This document shows positions 1 through 6,994 of a stretch of 22,500 bases of DNA, piece after piece. How positions within the stretch are numbered: position 1 is the first letter of the stretch; each line of letters starts with the position of its first letter. The translations under genes and the position numbers were made by a program. The notes beneath the pieces were generated by a model that was not told where the DNA came from, searched no databases, and saw only the letters and a program-made list of their open reading frames with translations. Source of the DNA: Chloroflexia bacterium (GTDB lineage: Bacteria; Chloroflexota; Chloroflexia; Thermomicrobiales; JALYUS01). Location of the stretch: NCBI GenBank assembly GCA_025924435.1, contig JAICIL010000029.1, positions 1-22,500 on the forward strand, in the 5' to 3' direction.

Positions 1-394
1 CGAAGTCGCCGTGGAGCATCTTCGGCTTGCCCTCCTCGATGATCCGAATCGCGGATTTCCGCCGTCCCGACGCGATGCGGCCATCCATCGCCGTGAGGCC
101 GACGGCATTGACGCCGAGCGCCTGCAATTTCTCGACGAGCCGCTTGTTGATGCGGCCCGCATAGGCCATCAGGAAAGCATCCATCGTCTCCGCGTCCGTG
201 AAGCGGCTCACCTGCCCCGTCGCGCTCGTCACCTGCCGGACGGGGATGCCGAGCCGCTCGCAGAGGTCGTCCAGCTCCTTATTGCCGCCGTGGACGAACA
301 CCACCCGCTCCCCGCCGCGCACGACCGCCGCGAGGTCCGCGACGAACGCCTCCGTATCTATCCCCCGGCTCCCGCCGAGTTTAATCACCAGCAT
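1..394 (-). CDS. lysZ: [LysW]-glutamate/aminoadipate kinase, N-terminal part (gene runs off the left edge)
   Basis: This is an amino-acid kinase family protein (LysZ/ArgB type). It phosphorylates the side-chain carboxylate of the glutamate or aminoadipate held on LysW. The ATG at 392-394 follows a strong AGGAGG site with a four-base spacer. The protein opens MLVIKLGGSRG, the nucleotide-binding glycine loop of the family. VFVHGGNKELDDL and YAGRINKRLVEKLQ match LysZ better than acetylglutamate kinase, which normally has HGGGP. The GRRK stretch near the cut end is a basic patch of the kind LysZ uses to hold the acidic LysW. About 131 residues are visible, roughly half the usual length of about 260. 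It is the last operon gene in view, 131 bases after lysY, with a palindromic repeat in the gap. The substrate is probably LysW-Glu, because argG and argH are in the same operon. Confidence 0.9.
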   Translation of the reverse strand, partial: MLVIKLGGSRGIDTEAFVADLAAVVRGGERVVFVHGGNKELDDLCERLGIPVRQVTSATGQVSRFTDAETMDAFLMAYAGRINKRLVEKLQALGVNAVGLTAMDGRIASGRRKSAIRIIEEGKPKMLHGDF

Positions 395-411
395 GGGTCC
401 TCCTGATAATT

Positions 412-513
412 GAACCGCCAAGGCACCAAGGACGCCAAGAGAATGCAGGGGAAGAGAACGCGGTACGAATTATTCTCTTTCCGATCTTGGCGTCCTTGGC
501 GCCTTGGCGGTTC
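412..513. repeat. Palindromic repeat between lysY and lysZ
   Basis: The arms at 412-440 and 485-513 are inverted copies that match at 28 of 29 positions, with a 44-base loop. The arm has an internal beat of GCCAAGG / ACGCCAAG units. It would form a strong hairpin in the operon transcript just before lysZ. I read it as a dispersed extragenic palindrome rather than a terminator, because no T-tract follows the right arm and the operon continues. Confidence 0.8.
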
Positions 514-525
514 ACGTTCCCTTCC

Positions 526-1578
526 CTAAACCGGGTGCAGGCCGGCGAATTCGAGCGACGCGGTCTCCGGGAAGCCGCAGCGGATGTTCATCGAATGGAC
601 GGCCTGCCCGGCGGCACCCTTCATGAGGTTGTCAATCGCGGCGAGGACGACGACGCGGTTGGAGTGCGGGTCGCGCTCGAAGCCGACATCGCAGTAATTC
701 GAGCCGGTGAGGATTTTCGGCTCCGGATTGCGGTGGATGCCGCTCGCCTCCTTGACGATCCGCATGAACGGCTCGCCCTTGTACGCGCCCCGGTAGATCT
801 TCCAGAGATCCTTGTCTTCCAGCGGCTCCTTCAGGAAGGCATGGCTCGTCGTCAGGATACCGCGCACCGCCTCGACGCTCGTCACGGACATGGCGATCGG
901 TTGGGCGCGGCCCGCGACCGTCAGTTCTTGGATTACTTCCGCGCTGTGCCGGTGCCCGGTCGGCTTGAAGGAGCGGATAACGCCCGACCGCTCCGGGTGG
1001 TGCGAGGCGAGGCCGCTCTCGCCGCCCGCGCCGGACGACCCGGTCTTCGATTCGATCACGACGGGCATGTTCTGATCGAGGACGCCCGCCCTGGCGAGCG
1101 GATAGAGGCCGAGGATCGCCGCCGTCGCGTTGCAGCCGGGCGAGGCGATGTACCGCGCGTCGCGGATCTCGTCCCGGTGCAACTCCGGCATGCCGTAGAC
1201 GAATTCGCCGAGCAGTTCCGGCTTCGCGTGCGCGTGGCCGTACCACATGGGATAGTCGTCCGGGTTGCGCAGGCGAAAATCCGCGGAGAGGTCAATGATA
1301 ACATTGGCCTTGTCGAGAAATTGGTCAACCTTGCCCATCGTCACGCCGTGCGGCGTGCAGAGGAAGAGCACATCAACGGGTTCGAGCGCCTCCATCGGCG
1401 TGAAGGTCAGATCCGTCCTGCCGCGCAGGTTCGGGTGCATGCTCCGCACGAATTTCCCCGCCTGCCGCTCGCTCGTCACCTGCTGGATTTTCACGCTCGG
1501 ATGCCCGAGCAGGAGGCGCACCAACTCGCCGCCCGCGTATCCCGACCCACCGACAATGCTCGCCGTCACCCGTTCCAT
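526..1578 (-). CDS. lysY: [LysW]-glutamyl/aminoadipyl phosphate reductase (ArgC/LysY family)
   Basis: This NADPH-dependent reductase turns the acyl phosphate made by LysZ into the semialdehyde, still bound to LysW. The 350 residues are normal for ArgC/LysY. The N-terminal Rossmann motif GGSGYAGGELVRLL is at residues 10-23. The catalytic cysteine is Cys149 in the ASPGCNATAA motif. KPTGHRHSAEVIQEL and the SNYCDVG stretch near the C-terminus are also typical of the family. The start has a GAGG site eight bases upstream. Choosing LysY over ArgC rests on context: LysW, LysK and LysX-type genes sit in the same operon and no argJ or argA is seen. The gap before it (1579-1695) holds a repeat, so this gene could be less tightly linked to the genes upstream. 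Confidence 0.92.
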   Translation of the reverse strand: MERVTASIVGGSGYAGGELVRLLLGHPSVKIQQVTSERQAGKFVRSMHPNLRGRTDLTFTPMEALEPVDVLFLCTPHGVTMGKVDQFLDKANVIIDLSADFRLRNPDDYPMWYGHAHAKPELLGEFVYGMPELHRDEIRDARYIASPGCNATAAILGLYPLARAGVLDQNMPVVIESKTGSSGAGGESGLASHHPERSGVIRSFKPTGHRHSAEVIQELTVAGRAQPIAMSVTSVEAVRGILTTSHAFLKEPLEDKDLWKIYRGAYKGEPFMRIVKEASGIHRNPEPKILTGSNYCDVGFERDPHSNRVVVLAAIDNLMKGAAGQAVHSMNIRCGFPETASLEFAGLHPV

Positions 1579-1593
1579 ATGATGTACCTCACT

Positions 1594-1703
1594 ACGAGTA
1601 GCCGGTAGTCAGAACGCGACATACGATCATCCGTATATCCGTGATGCACGCCGGTAGCCCAATGGGATTTCTGTCAACCGACTACTGGCTACCGACTACT
1701 CGT
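1594..1703. repeat. Inverted repeat between the MNT gene and lysY
   Basis: The arms at 1594-1614 and 1683-1703 are inverted copies matching at 18 of 21 positions (ACGAGTAG-type ends, then CGGTAG), separated by 68 bases. The right arm runs into the MNT gene and supplies its last two codons and TAG stop, so the element landed against or reshaped the end of that gene. No coding or promoter signal is evident between the arms. Confidence 0.65.
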
Positions 1704-2037
1704 CAAATGCCACACGCCGCCCCGTCTGTACCGCCTCGCGGACGATGCTCGCCCGCCCCGCCAATCGCGCGAATTCTTCGGGCGTGTAGCAGAGAATATC
1801 CGCCGCGTACGCCACCGGCCAGCACGCGTACGCCGCGACCAGTCGCTCCACCCAGCCATACGCCCCGAACTCCGGCGCGACGACGATCAGATCGAAGTCG
1901 CTGTGCGGATGCGTCGCCGCGCCGCGCGCCCGCGCGCCGTACCAGACGAGCGTTGCAACGGCGAACCCGCGCGCCCGGAGCGTCGTGATAAATGTCCGCA
2001 CGACCTCCGCATCGGCGGGATGCGGCGCGGCACTCAC
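1696..2037 (-). CDS. MNT-type nucleotidyltransferase, antitoxin of a HEPN-MNT pair
   Basis: This small nucleotidyltransferase-fold protein has 113 residues. The start is a GTG at 2035-2037 that overlaps the TGA of the HEPN gene, so the two are translationally coupled. Longer readings of the same frame run through the HEPN gene and are not credible. The motif YGARARGAATHPHSDFDLIVV lies around residues 33-53, with metal ligands Asp47 and Asp49 and a likely third acidic residue, Asp80, in ADILCYTPEEF. In the known HepT/MntA pairs the nucleotidyltransferase AMPylates and silences the HEPN RNase. Two points are odd: the usual Gly-Ser is Gly-Ala here, and the spacing to DxD is one residue longer than in the common GS-x10-DxD form. 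AMPylation activity is therefore uncertain. The last codons lie inside a repeat arm. Confidence 0.82.
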   Translation of the reverse strand: MSAAPHPADAEVVRTFITTLRARGFAVATLVWYGARARGAATHPHSDFDLIVVAPEFGAYGWVERLVAAYACWPVAYAADILCYTPEEFARLAGRASIVREAVQTGRRVAFDE

Positions 2038-2438
2038 GCGCTCGCCTGTTCGTGCCCCGCGATTGCCAACTGCTCGCGCGCCCACGTCAGCGTCTCGCGC
2101 GCGGTGAGCAGCGCGGCGCTCGCTTCCTCCATCGCGCGGACCTGCGCGTCGCCGTGCGCCGTGCCGGGGTAGCGACCGGCGAGGTAATACGCATACAACT
2201 CGACCAGGCGCGAGAGCATCGCTACCGGGATACCGACCTCCGTGCCGATTCGCCGCAGGTCGTGGGTGCGCGCGGGCAGTTCGCCCGTCCGCTCGACCAA
2301 CAGCCCCTTCAGCGCTTTCTCCACCGATTGCTGCGCGTGCAGGGCCATCGCATGGTACTGCCCGGCATCGAAGAGGACTCGCGCCGCGTCGAGATCCTCC
2401 GTGGCGGACGCCAACCATTCCGCTGTTTCTTCGCGCAT
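2034..2438 (-). CDS. HEPN-domain protein, probable toxin of a HEPN-MNT pair
   Basis: The 134-residue all-helical HEPN protein matches the family in full length. EKALKGLLVERTG and the THDL element (residues 58-61) are typical. The segment GRYPGTAH gives Arg89-x5-His95, which fits the RX4-6H RNase motif of HEPN toxins. The gene begins only 12 bases after the end of the LysX-like gene at 2451, behind a weak AAAGGCGG site, and its stop overlaps the GTG of the MNT gene. That spacing places the pair inside the arginine operon transcript rather than in a separate unit. I see no separate promoter. It may cleave RNA when not neutralised by its partner, but this is inferred from the family. Confidence 0.82.
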   Translation of the reverse strand: MREETAEWLASATEDLDAARVLFDAGQYHAMALHAQQSVEKALKGLLVERTGELPARTHDLRRIGTEVGIPVAMLSRLVELYAYYLAGRYPGTAHGDAQVRAMEEASAALLTARETLTWAREQLAIAGHEQASA

Positions 2439-2450
2439 CGTTCGCCGCCT

Positions 2451-3338
2451 TTACTCTGTCCCGCGCTCGGCGGCCGCGCCCGCGCGCGCGCCGTGCGCCT
2501 GCCGCGCCTTCGCGGCAACATAGTCGAGGATTTCGCCCGCGATATCAACCTCGGTCGTCTCCATCAGGCCGTGGAACTCCGCGCCGACATTGATTTCGAT
2601 CACCTTCAGCCCCTCGTCCGTCTCGACGAGGTCAACGCCCATGATCTCGCCGCCGACGGCCCGCGCCGCGTGCAGCGAGATCCCCTCGATCTCCGGCGTG
2701 ATCGGCGCGTGCGACGAGGTGGCGCCGCGCGCCGTGTTCGTCACCCAGTGCTTCGCGTTGCGGTACGAGGCCGCGATGGCGCGATCCCCGACGACGAAGA
2801 CGCGGATGTCGCGCCCCGGCTTCTCGATGTACTCCTGGATGTAGAAGATCGAGTGGTGGAACGAGCCGAGCACCGCCTTGTGCTCCAGCACCGCCTCCGC
2901 CGCCGCGCGGGTGTTCACCTTCGCCAGGAGCCGCCCCCACGAGCCGGTATTCGGCTTCAGCACCGCCGGGTAGCCCAACTCCTCGATGGCGTCGAGCGCG
3001 GATTGCGGCGTGTAGGCGACCATCGTCCTGAGCGTCGGCACACCCGCCTCGACAAACGCGAGCGTCGTCTGGAACTTGTTGTCGCAAATCTGGCTCGCCG
3101 CGAACGAGTTGACCGTCGGGATGCCCCACGACGAAAGCAGCCGCAGGGTATATTCGGCGCGCGAGTGGACGAGCGAGCGGTCGAGCACGACATCCACAGC
3201 CGGGAACGTGCGGCGGCCGAGGTCGAAATGCACCTCGCGGTCGTAGACGGGCACGACTTCGATGCCCCGGTCGGCGGCACGGGCGAGGATGTTCTTCTCC
3301 TCGACGCGCACCTGCGAGAGCAGAATTCCCAGCCTCAT
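2451..3338 (-). CDS. lysX: LysX/ArgX-type ATP-grasp ligase (canonical copy)
   Basis: This RimK-family ATP-grasp enzyme should join the alpha-amino group of glutamate (or aminoadipate) to the C-terminal glutamate of LysW, the entry step of the pathway. The start at 3338 (MRLGILLSQVRVEEK) gives 295 residues. Longer readings extend into lysK and are rejected. Visible landmarks are the lysine in VLKP (Lys128), a glycine-rich loop TGSWGRL at 131-137, KPGRDIRVFV at 173-182, the LysX/ArgX signature WVTNTARG at 198-205 and the metal-binding EIN at 248-250. It starts four bases after lysK ends. With argG and argH in the operon, ArgX activity (glutamate) is the likelier role, but the residues that separate LysX from ArgX cannot be settled by eye. 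Confidence 0.88.
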   Translation of the reverse strand: MRLGILLSQVRVEEKNILARAADRGIEVVPVYDREVHFDLGRRTFPAVDVVLDRSLVHSRAEYTLRLLSSWGIPTVNSFAASQICDNKFQTTLAFVEAGVPTLRTMVAYTPQSALDAIEELGYPAVLKPNTGSWGRLLAKVNTRAAAEAVLEHKAVLGSFHHSIFYIQEYIEKPGRDIRVFVVGDRAIAASYRNAKHWVTNTARGATSSHAPITPEIEGISLHAARAVGGEIMGVDLVETDEGLKVIEINVGAEFHGLMETTEVDIAGEILDYVAAKARQAHGARAGAAAERGTE

Positions 3339-3342
3339 CGCT

Positions 3343-4443
3343 TCATCCGCCCCTCCCGCGCATCTGCGCCGCGAACTCGCCGAGCGCGGCATCGAGGGCG
3401 GCAATCGCATGGCCGTATTCCGCGAGGTCGATGTGCTCGTCCGGTGTGTGGTCGAGGGAGGAATCGCCGGGGCCGTAGGCCGCCATCTGGCACCGCCACG
3501 CCGGGCCGACGACATTCATGTCCGCCGTCCCCGTCTTCGACTTGAAGCGCGGCTTCCCGCCCGCTGCGCGCACGCCCGCCAGGAGCGAGCGGACGAGCGG
3601 CGTGTTCTTCTCGCAGCGATACGCCGGTACCGGCGGCTCCAGCAACGTGAGATGCCCGTCACCGGCGGCGTTGCGCAGTTCGTGATACAACGCATCCGGC
3701 GCGACGGATACGGGCAGGCGCACATTGATCTCCATCCGCGCGCGCTGCCGCAGCCCGTCGCCCTCGGACGCAAAGGCGCGCAGCGTCGGCTCGACCCGCC
3801 CGATCACCGATGCCGTCTCGCCGTTGAGGGCTTCGCAGACGGCGACCATCGCGTTCCACGCGCCGACCGCCACCTGCGGCGCGGGCGGTTGCTGCCCCGC
3901 CCCATGCGCGTTCGGCTGATCCAGTTCGTACCGCAGTTGCATGCTCCCCTTGTAGCCGAGGACGACGCTCTCCCACGCGCCCGGCTCGCCGATGATGCAG
4001 GCATCCGGCGCGGGCATCGTCTCGGCGAGGAAATGCGCGCCCGGCGAGTGCGCCTCCTCGCCGATGCCGCCGATCACCGTCGCGCGCAGGCCATCGAGCG
4101 CGCCGCGCCGGTACGCACGCGCCGCCGCCGCGACGAAGGTCGCCAGCGGCCCTTTGGCGTCCACGCTCCCGCGCCCGTAGAGCAGATCGCCGCCCTCGAT
4201 GCGCACCGGAAACTGGCCGGGCACCGTGTCAATGTGGCCGAGCAGGACGACGTGCGCGGGGCCGCTCCCAATCGTCCCGATTGCGTTGCCGATGCCGTCA
4301 ATGTGCGTCAGGAAATCGCGCCGCGCCATCTCCGCGCACAAGTACGTCACCGCCTCCCGCTCGCCGGGGTTGACGCTGGGGATCGCGACGAGATCGTGGA
4401 GGAGCGCGATTTCATCGGCGGCGGGCATGGGTGTCTCGCTCAT
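3343..4443 (-). CDS. lysK: [LysW]-ornithine/lysine hydrolase (M20 metallopeptidase)
   Basis: LysK releases finished ornithine (or lysine) from LysW by cutting the bond to its C-terminal glutamate. The 366-residue protein shows the complete M20 metal-site pattern: His70 and Asp72 in LLGHIDTVPG, Asp95 in GRGSVDAKG, Glu129-Glu130 in GGIGEEAHSPG, Glu153 in IIGEPG, and a dimerisation-domain histidine near 180. The C-terminal GPGDSSLDHTPDEH supplies the last metal histidine region. The ATG overlaps the stop of the upstream ligase gene by four bases (ATGA), which implies translational coupling. It is chosen over ArgE or DapE because it sits between two LysX-type ligases in a lysW operon. Confidence 0.9.
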   Translation of the reverse strand: MSETPMPAADEIALLHDLVAIPSVNPGEREAVTYLCAEMARRDFLTHIDGIGNAIGTIGSGPAHVVLLGHIDTVPGQFPVRIEGGDLLYGRGSVDAKGPLATFVAAAARAYRRGALDGLRATVIGGIGEEAHSPGAHFLAETMPAPDACIIGEPGAWESVVLGYKGSMQLRYELDQPNAHGAGQQPPAPQVAVGAWNAMVAVCEALNGETASVIGRVEPTLRAFASEGDGLRQRARMEINVRLPVSVAPDALYHELRNAAGDGHLTLLEPPVPAYRCEKNTPLVRSLLAGVRAAGGKPRFKSKTGTADMNVVGPAWRCQMAAYGPGDSSLDHTPDEHIDLAEYGHAIAALDAALGEFAAQMRGRGG

Positions 4444-5327
4444 GGGGCGCTCGCCCCCGCGAGGTGCGCCCCCCGCCGGGCGGCGGAGAGGACGTAATCC
4501 GCGATCGCCCCGGCGATGTCCGCGCCCGTCGCCTGCTCCGTCTCGCGGAACTCGACCGCGTAGTTCACCTCACCAACCAACGGGCCGCGCTCCGGGTGTT
4601 CGAGGATGTCCACCGCCAGCACGCCGCCGACGTACCCGGCGATGGCGCGAGAGGCGCGCATCGCGACATCGTAGACCGCCGTGGACGCCTCGATCGGCGC
4701 GACCTTCAGGTGGCGCTGCGCGCCGATCCGCCAGCCGCCGCCGCTGCGCGATTCGACGGAGAGCACCTGCCCGCCGACGACCGTCGCGCGCAGATCGCGC
4801 CCCGGCTTCGGGATGTACTCCTCGATGAAGAAGACCTCGTGGTGCGCCGAGCCGAGCGTCGCCTTGTGCTCCAGCACCGCCTCGGCGGCGTCGCGGTCCT
4901 CGATCAGCGAGACGAGTTGCCCGCCCGTGCCGATGATCGGCTTGAGGACGACCGGGTAGCCGATCTGCTCCATCGCCTCGACCGCCGCCTTGGGCGAGAA
5001 GGCGATGCGGACGGCGGGCACCGGCACGCCGGCCTCGCTGAGCACCGCCGTCTGCCGCAGTTTGTTGCTGCACAGGTTGATGACGGCGGGCGTGTTCACC
5101 GTCGGGATACCGGCGGCCTGGAAGAGCGTCGTGACGTACCGCGAGCGCGAGAGATGCAGGGAGCGGTCGAGGATCGCGTCGAACTGGCCGCGCGCGTCCG
5201 TGTGCGGGTCGAAGATGAGCATGTGATCCGGCACCAGTTCCACGGACGCGCCGCGCGCCGCGATCGCGGCGACAATCCGCTTCTCATCCGTCCGCATCCG
5301 CGTCATCAAGATCGCCACCCGCTGCAT
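4440..5327 (-). CDS. Divergent LysX/RimK-like ATP-grasp ligase (second paralogue)
   Basis: This second ATP-grasp protein also has 295 residues and is clearly paralogous to the copy at 2451-3338. Both share VLDRSL/ILDRSL, AAEAVLEHKA-LGS and KPGRDLR/KPGRDIR. The ATG at 5325-5327 follows a modest GGAG. It keeps the VVLKP lysine and an EVN metal motif (253-255). It lacks two family hallmarks: the GSWGRL loop is replaced by IIGTGGQL (131-138), and NTARG is replaced by IGAQRH (201-206). It may act on a second LysW substrate, assist the other ligase, or be catalytically altered. It lies directly downstream of lysW, separated by a palindromic repeat, and overlaps lysK by four bases. Membership of the LysX/RimK family is sure; the substrate is not. 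Confidence 0.8.
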   Translation of the reverse strand: MQRVAILMTRMRTDEKRIVAAIAARGASVELVPDHMLIFDPHTDARGQFDAILDRSLHLSRSRYVTTLFQAAGIPTVNTPAVINLCSNKLRQTAVLSEAGVPVPAVRIAFSPKAAVEAMEQIGYPVVLKPIIGTGGQLVSLIEDRDAAEAVLEHKATLGSAHHEVFFIEEYIPKPGRDLRATVVGGQVLSVESRSGGGWRIGAQRHLKVAPIEASTAVYDVAMRASRAIAGYVGGVLAVDILEHPERGPLVGEVNYAVEFRETEQATGADIAGAIADYVLSAARRGAHLAGASAP

Positions 5328-5359
5328 CGCTCGCTCCGCTCGCTTCAGGACTGAGCGAT

Positions 5360-5423
5360 GAGGACTGAGGGCTGAGGAACGGCGATTCCCCACTCAGTCC
5401 TGAGTCCTCAGTCCTCAGTCCTC
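5360..5423. repeat. Inverted, internally periodic repeat between lysW and the divergent ligase gene
   Basis: The arms at 5360-5378 and 5405-5423 are inverted copies matching at 18 of 19 positions. Each is built from a seven-base beat (GAGGACT / AGTCCTC), so the right side also carries tandem copies from 5396. It fills the gap between the lysW stop and the next start. A hairpin here could affect how much ligase is made relative to LysW, but no T-tract marks a terminator. Confidence 0.75.
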
Positions 5424-5425
5424 GT

Positions 5426-5605
5426 TTATTCGCCCCAGTCTTCCTCTTCTTCGGGCGCGAGTTGCAGTTCGAGCGGCTCGATCTCGACGACTTCGAGTTC
5501 GACGCCGCACTCCGGGCACTGGATGATCTCACCCTTGGTGAGGCCGGAGACTTGCCACTCCGCGCCGCATTCGGGGCATTCCGCCGTCACTGTCGTCACC
5601 GTCAT
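5426..5605 (-). CDS. lysW: LysW amino-group carrier protein
   Basis: LysW is a small acidic zinc protein whose C-terminal glutamate carries the growing amino acid, protects its amino group and presents it to LysX, LysZ, LysY, LysJ and LysK. The gene encodes 59 residues. Two CPECG knuckles give four zinc cysteines (Cys10, Cys13, Cys30, Cys33). A very acidic tail ends exactly in EDWGE, the diagnostic LysW C-terminus. The ATG at 5603-5605 has an AAAGGAG site about eight bases upstream. It starts 21 bases after argH ends and precedes two ligases and lysK. The match in length, cysteine pattern and terminus makes this call close to certain, and it sets the function of the whole operon. Confidence 0.97.
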   Translation of the reverse strand: MTVTTVTAECPECGAEWQVSGLTKGEIIQCPECGVELEVVEIEPLELQLAPEEEEDWGE

Positions 5606-5626
5606 CGCCGCGCTCCTTTCCGGGAT

Positions 5627-6994
5627 TCAGACTCCCTGTTCCGCCCTCGCGACGAGGGCGGTAATCGCACCCGCGAACGCGTCCCGCTGCCGTTCCGCAA
5701 TGGCGCGTTCTTCGTCAATCCACTGTTTGAGATGCGCCAAACCGAGGTTGCCGCTCGCGCCGCGATGCGTCCGCTCGCGCAGCGCCGCGTCCGCGTCAAC
5801 GGGCGGCAGATCGTCCGCGATTTTCGCGACTTTGCGGTAGGCGTCGCGGAAGGGCATCCCCTGCTTGACGAGTTCGTACGCCATATCGGTCGCGAAGAGT
5901 TCGGGCGAGCAGGCGGCGCGGATCGCCGCCTCGTTCACTGTCGTCTTGCCGATCGTCAGCGCGCAGATCGCCAGCGCGTCATTGACCGTGTCGAAGGCGC
6001 GGATCATCGGCCCCTTCGTCTCCTGGAAATCAATGTTGTAGCCGGAAGGCAGCCCCGCGATGATGCCGGCGATCTGCTGCTGCAAGGCGAGCACGGTGTG
6101 CGTCCGGCCGCGGACGAGTTCCATCAGATCCGGGTTGCGCTTCTGCGGCATGATGCTGCTCCCGGTTTCGAGTGTCTCGGACATCCGCATGAAGTTGTAC
6201 TCGCTCGTCACGAAGAGCAACATGTCCTGCGCGAACTTCGAGAGGTCGAGCATCACCTGTGCCAGCGCCTGCACGGCGAGCAATTCGAACTTGCCGCGCG
6301 CGTTCTGCGTGTAGAGGACGTTGTTCTGCACCTTCGCGAAGCCGAGCAGGTCGCTCGTCAGTTGCCGGTCAATCGGCAGATTGACGCCGTACGAGGCCGC
6401 CGAGCCGAGCGGATTCTGATCGGTGATCTGGTACGCCGTCTTCAGCGGCGCGAGATCGTCCATGAGCGATTCCGCGAAGGCGCTCGCCCAGAGGCCGACC
6501 GAGGAGAGCATCGCGCGCTGCATGTGCGTGTAGCCCGGCATCGGCGTCCACTCCTCGCGCGCGGCGAAGGCATCGGCGGCGTCAATGACATTTGCCATCG
6601 TCGTGAGGAGTTCGCCCTTGGTGTAGAGCCGGGTATCCACCAGCACCTGATCGTTGCGCGAGCGCGCGGTGTGGATCTTCTTCCCGGCGTCGCCGGTCGT
6701 CTCGGTCAGGTGGTTCTCGATCTTCGTGTGGACGTCCTCGTCCCCCTCGGCGAGCGTGAATGCGCCCGCGTCGTACAGTTCGAGGATGTGCGCGAGTTCC
6801 GTGAGCAGTGCGTTCGCTTCGTTTCCCGACAGGATGCCGATGCGGTGCAGCATGATCGCGTGCGCCATCGAACCCCAGACATCGGCGGGCACGAGGCGGT
6901 TGTCGAGCACGGCGTCGTCGCCAATCTCGTACCGCTCGGCGAGCGCGTCGAGTTGGTATTCCTTCTGCCAGAGTTTCGGCCCGGATGTCGCCAC
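5627..6994 (-). CDS. argH: Argininosuccinate lyase
   Basis: ArgH splits argininosuccinate into arginine and fumarate, the last step of arginine synthesis. The 455 residues are normal for the family. The fumarase/aspartase signature GSSIMPQKRNPD is near residues 275-287 and holds the mobile catalytic-loop serine. HTARSRNDQ is near 107 and MPGYTHMQ near 151, containing the catalytic-site histidine; the usual form is LPGYTHLQ. The start is a GTG that directly abuts the TGA of argG, behind a GGGGGAGGG site, so the two are translationally coupled. No acetyltransferase domain is fused at the C-terminus. Confidence 0.96.
   Translation of the reverse strand: MATSGPKLWQKEYQLDALAERYEIGDDAVLDNRLVPADVWGSMAHAIMLHRIGILSGNEANALLTELAHILELYDAGAFTLAEGDEDVHTKIENHLTETTGDAGKKIHTARSRNDQVLVDTRLYTKGELLTTMANVIDAADAFAAREEWTPMPGYTHMQRAMLSSVGLWASAFAESLMDDLAPLKTAYQITDQNPLGSAASYGVNLPIDRQLTSDLLGFAKVQNNVLYTQNARGKFELLAVQALAQVMLDLSKFAQDMLLFVTSEYNFMRMSETLETGSSIMPQKRNPDLMELVRGRTHTVLALQQQIAGIIAGLPSGYNIDFQETKGPMIRAFDTVNDALAICALTIGKTTVNEAAIRAACSPELFATDMAYELVKQGMPFRDAYRKVAKIADDLPPVDADAALRERTHRGASGNLGLAHLKQWIDEERAIAERQRDAFAGAITALVARAEQGV

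Noticed and set aside
5396..5423. Tandem AGTCCTC/CTCAGTC units considered as a CRISPR or minisatellite
   Set aside because: There are no spacers and only a few units; the stronger structure is the inverted repeat at 5360-5423.
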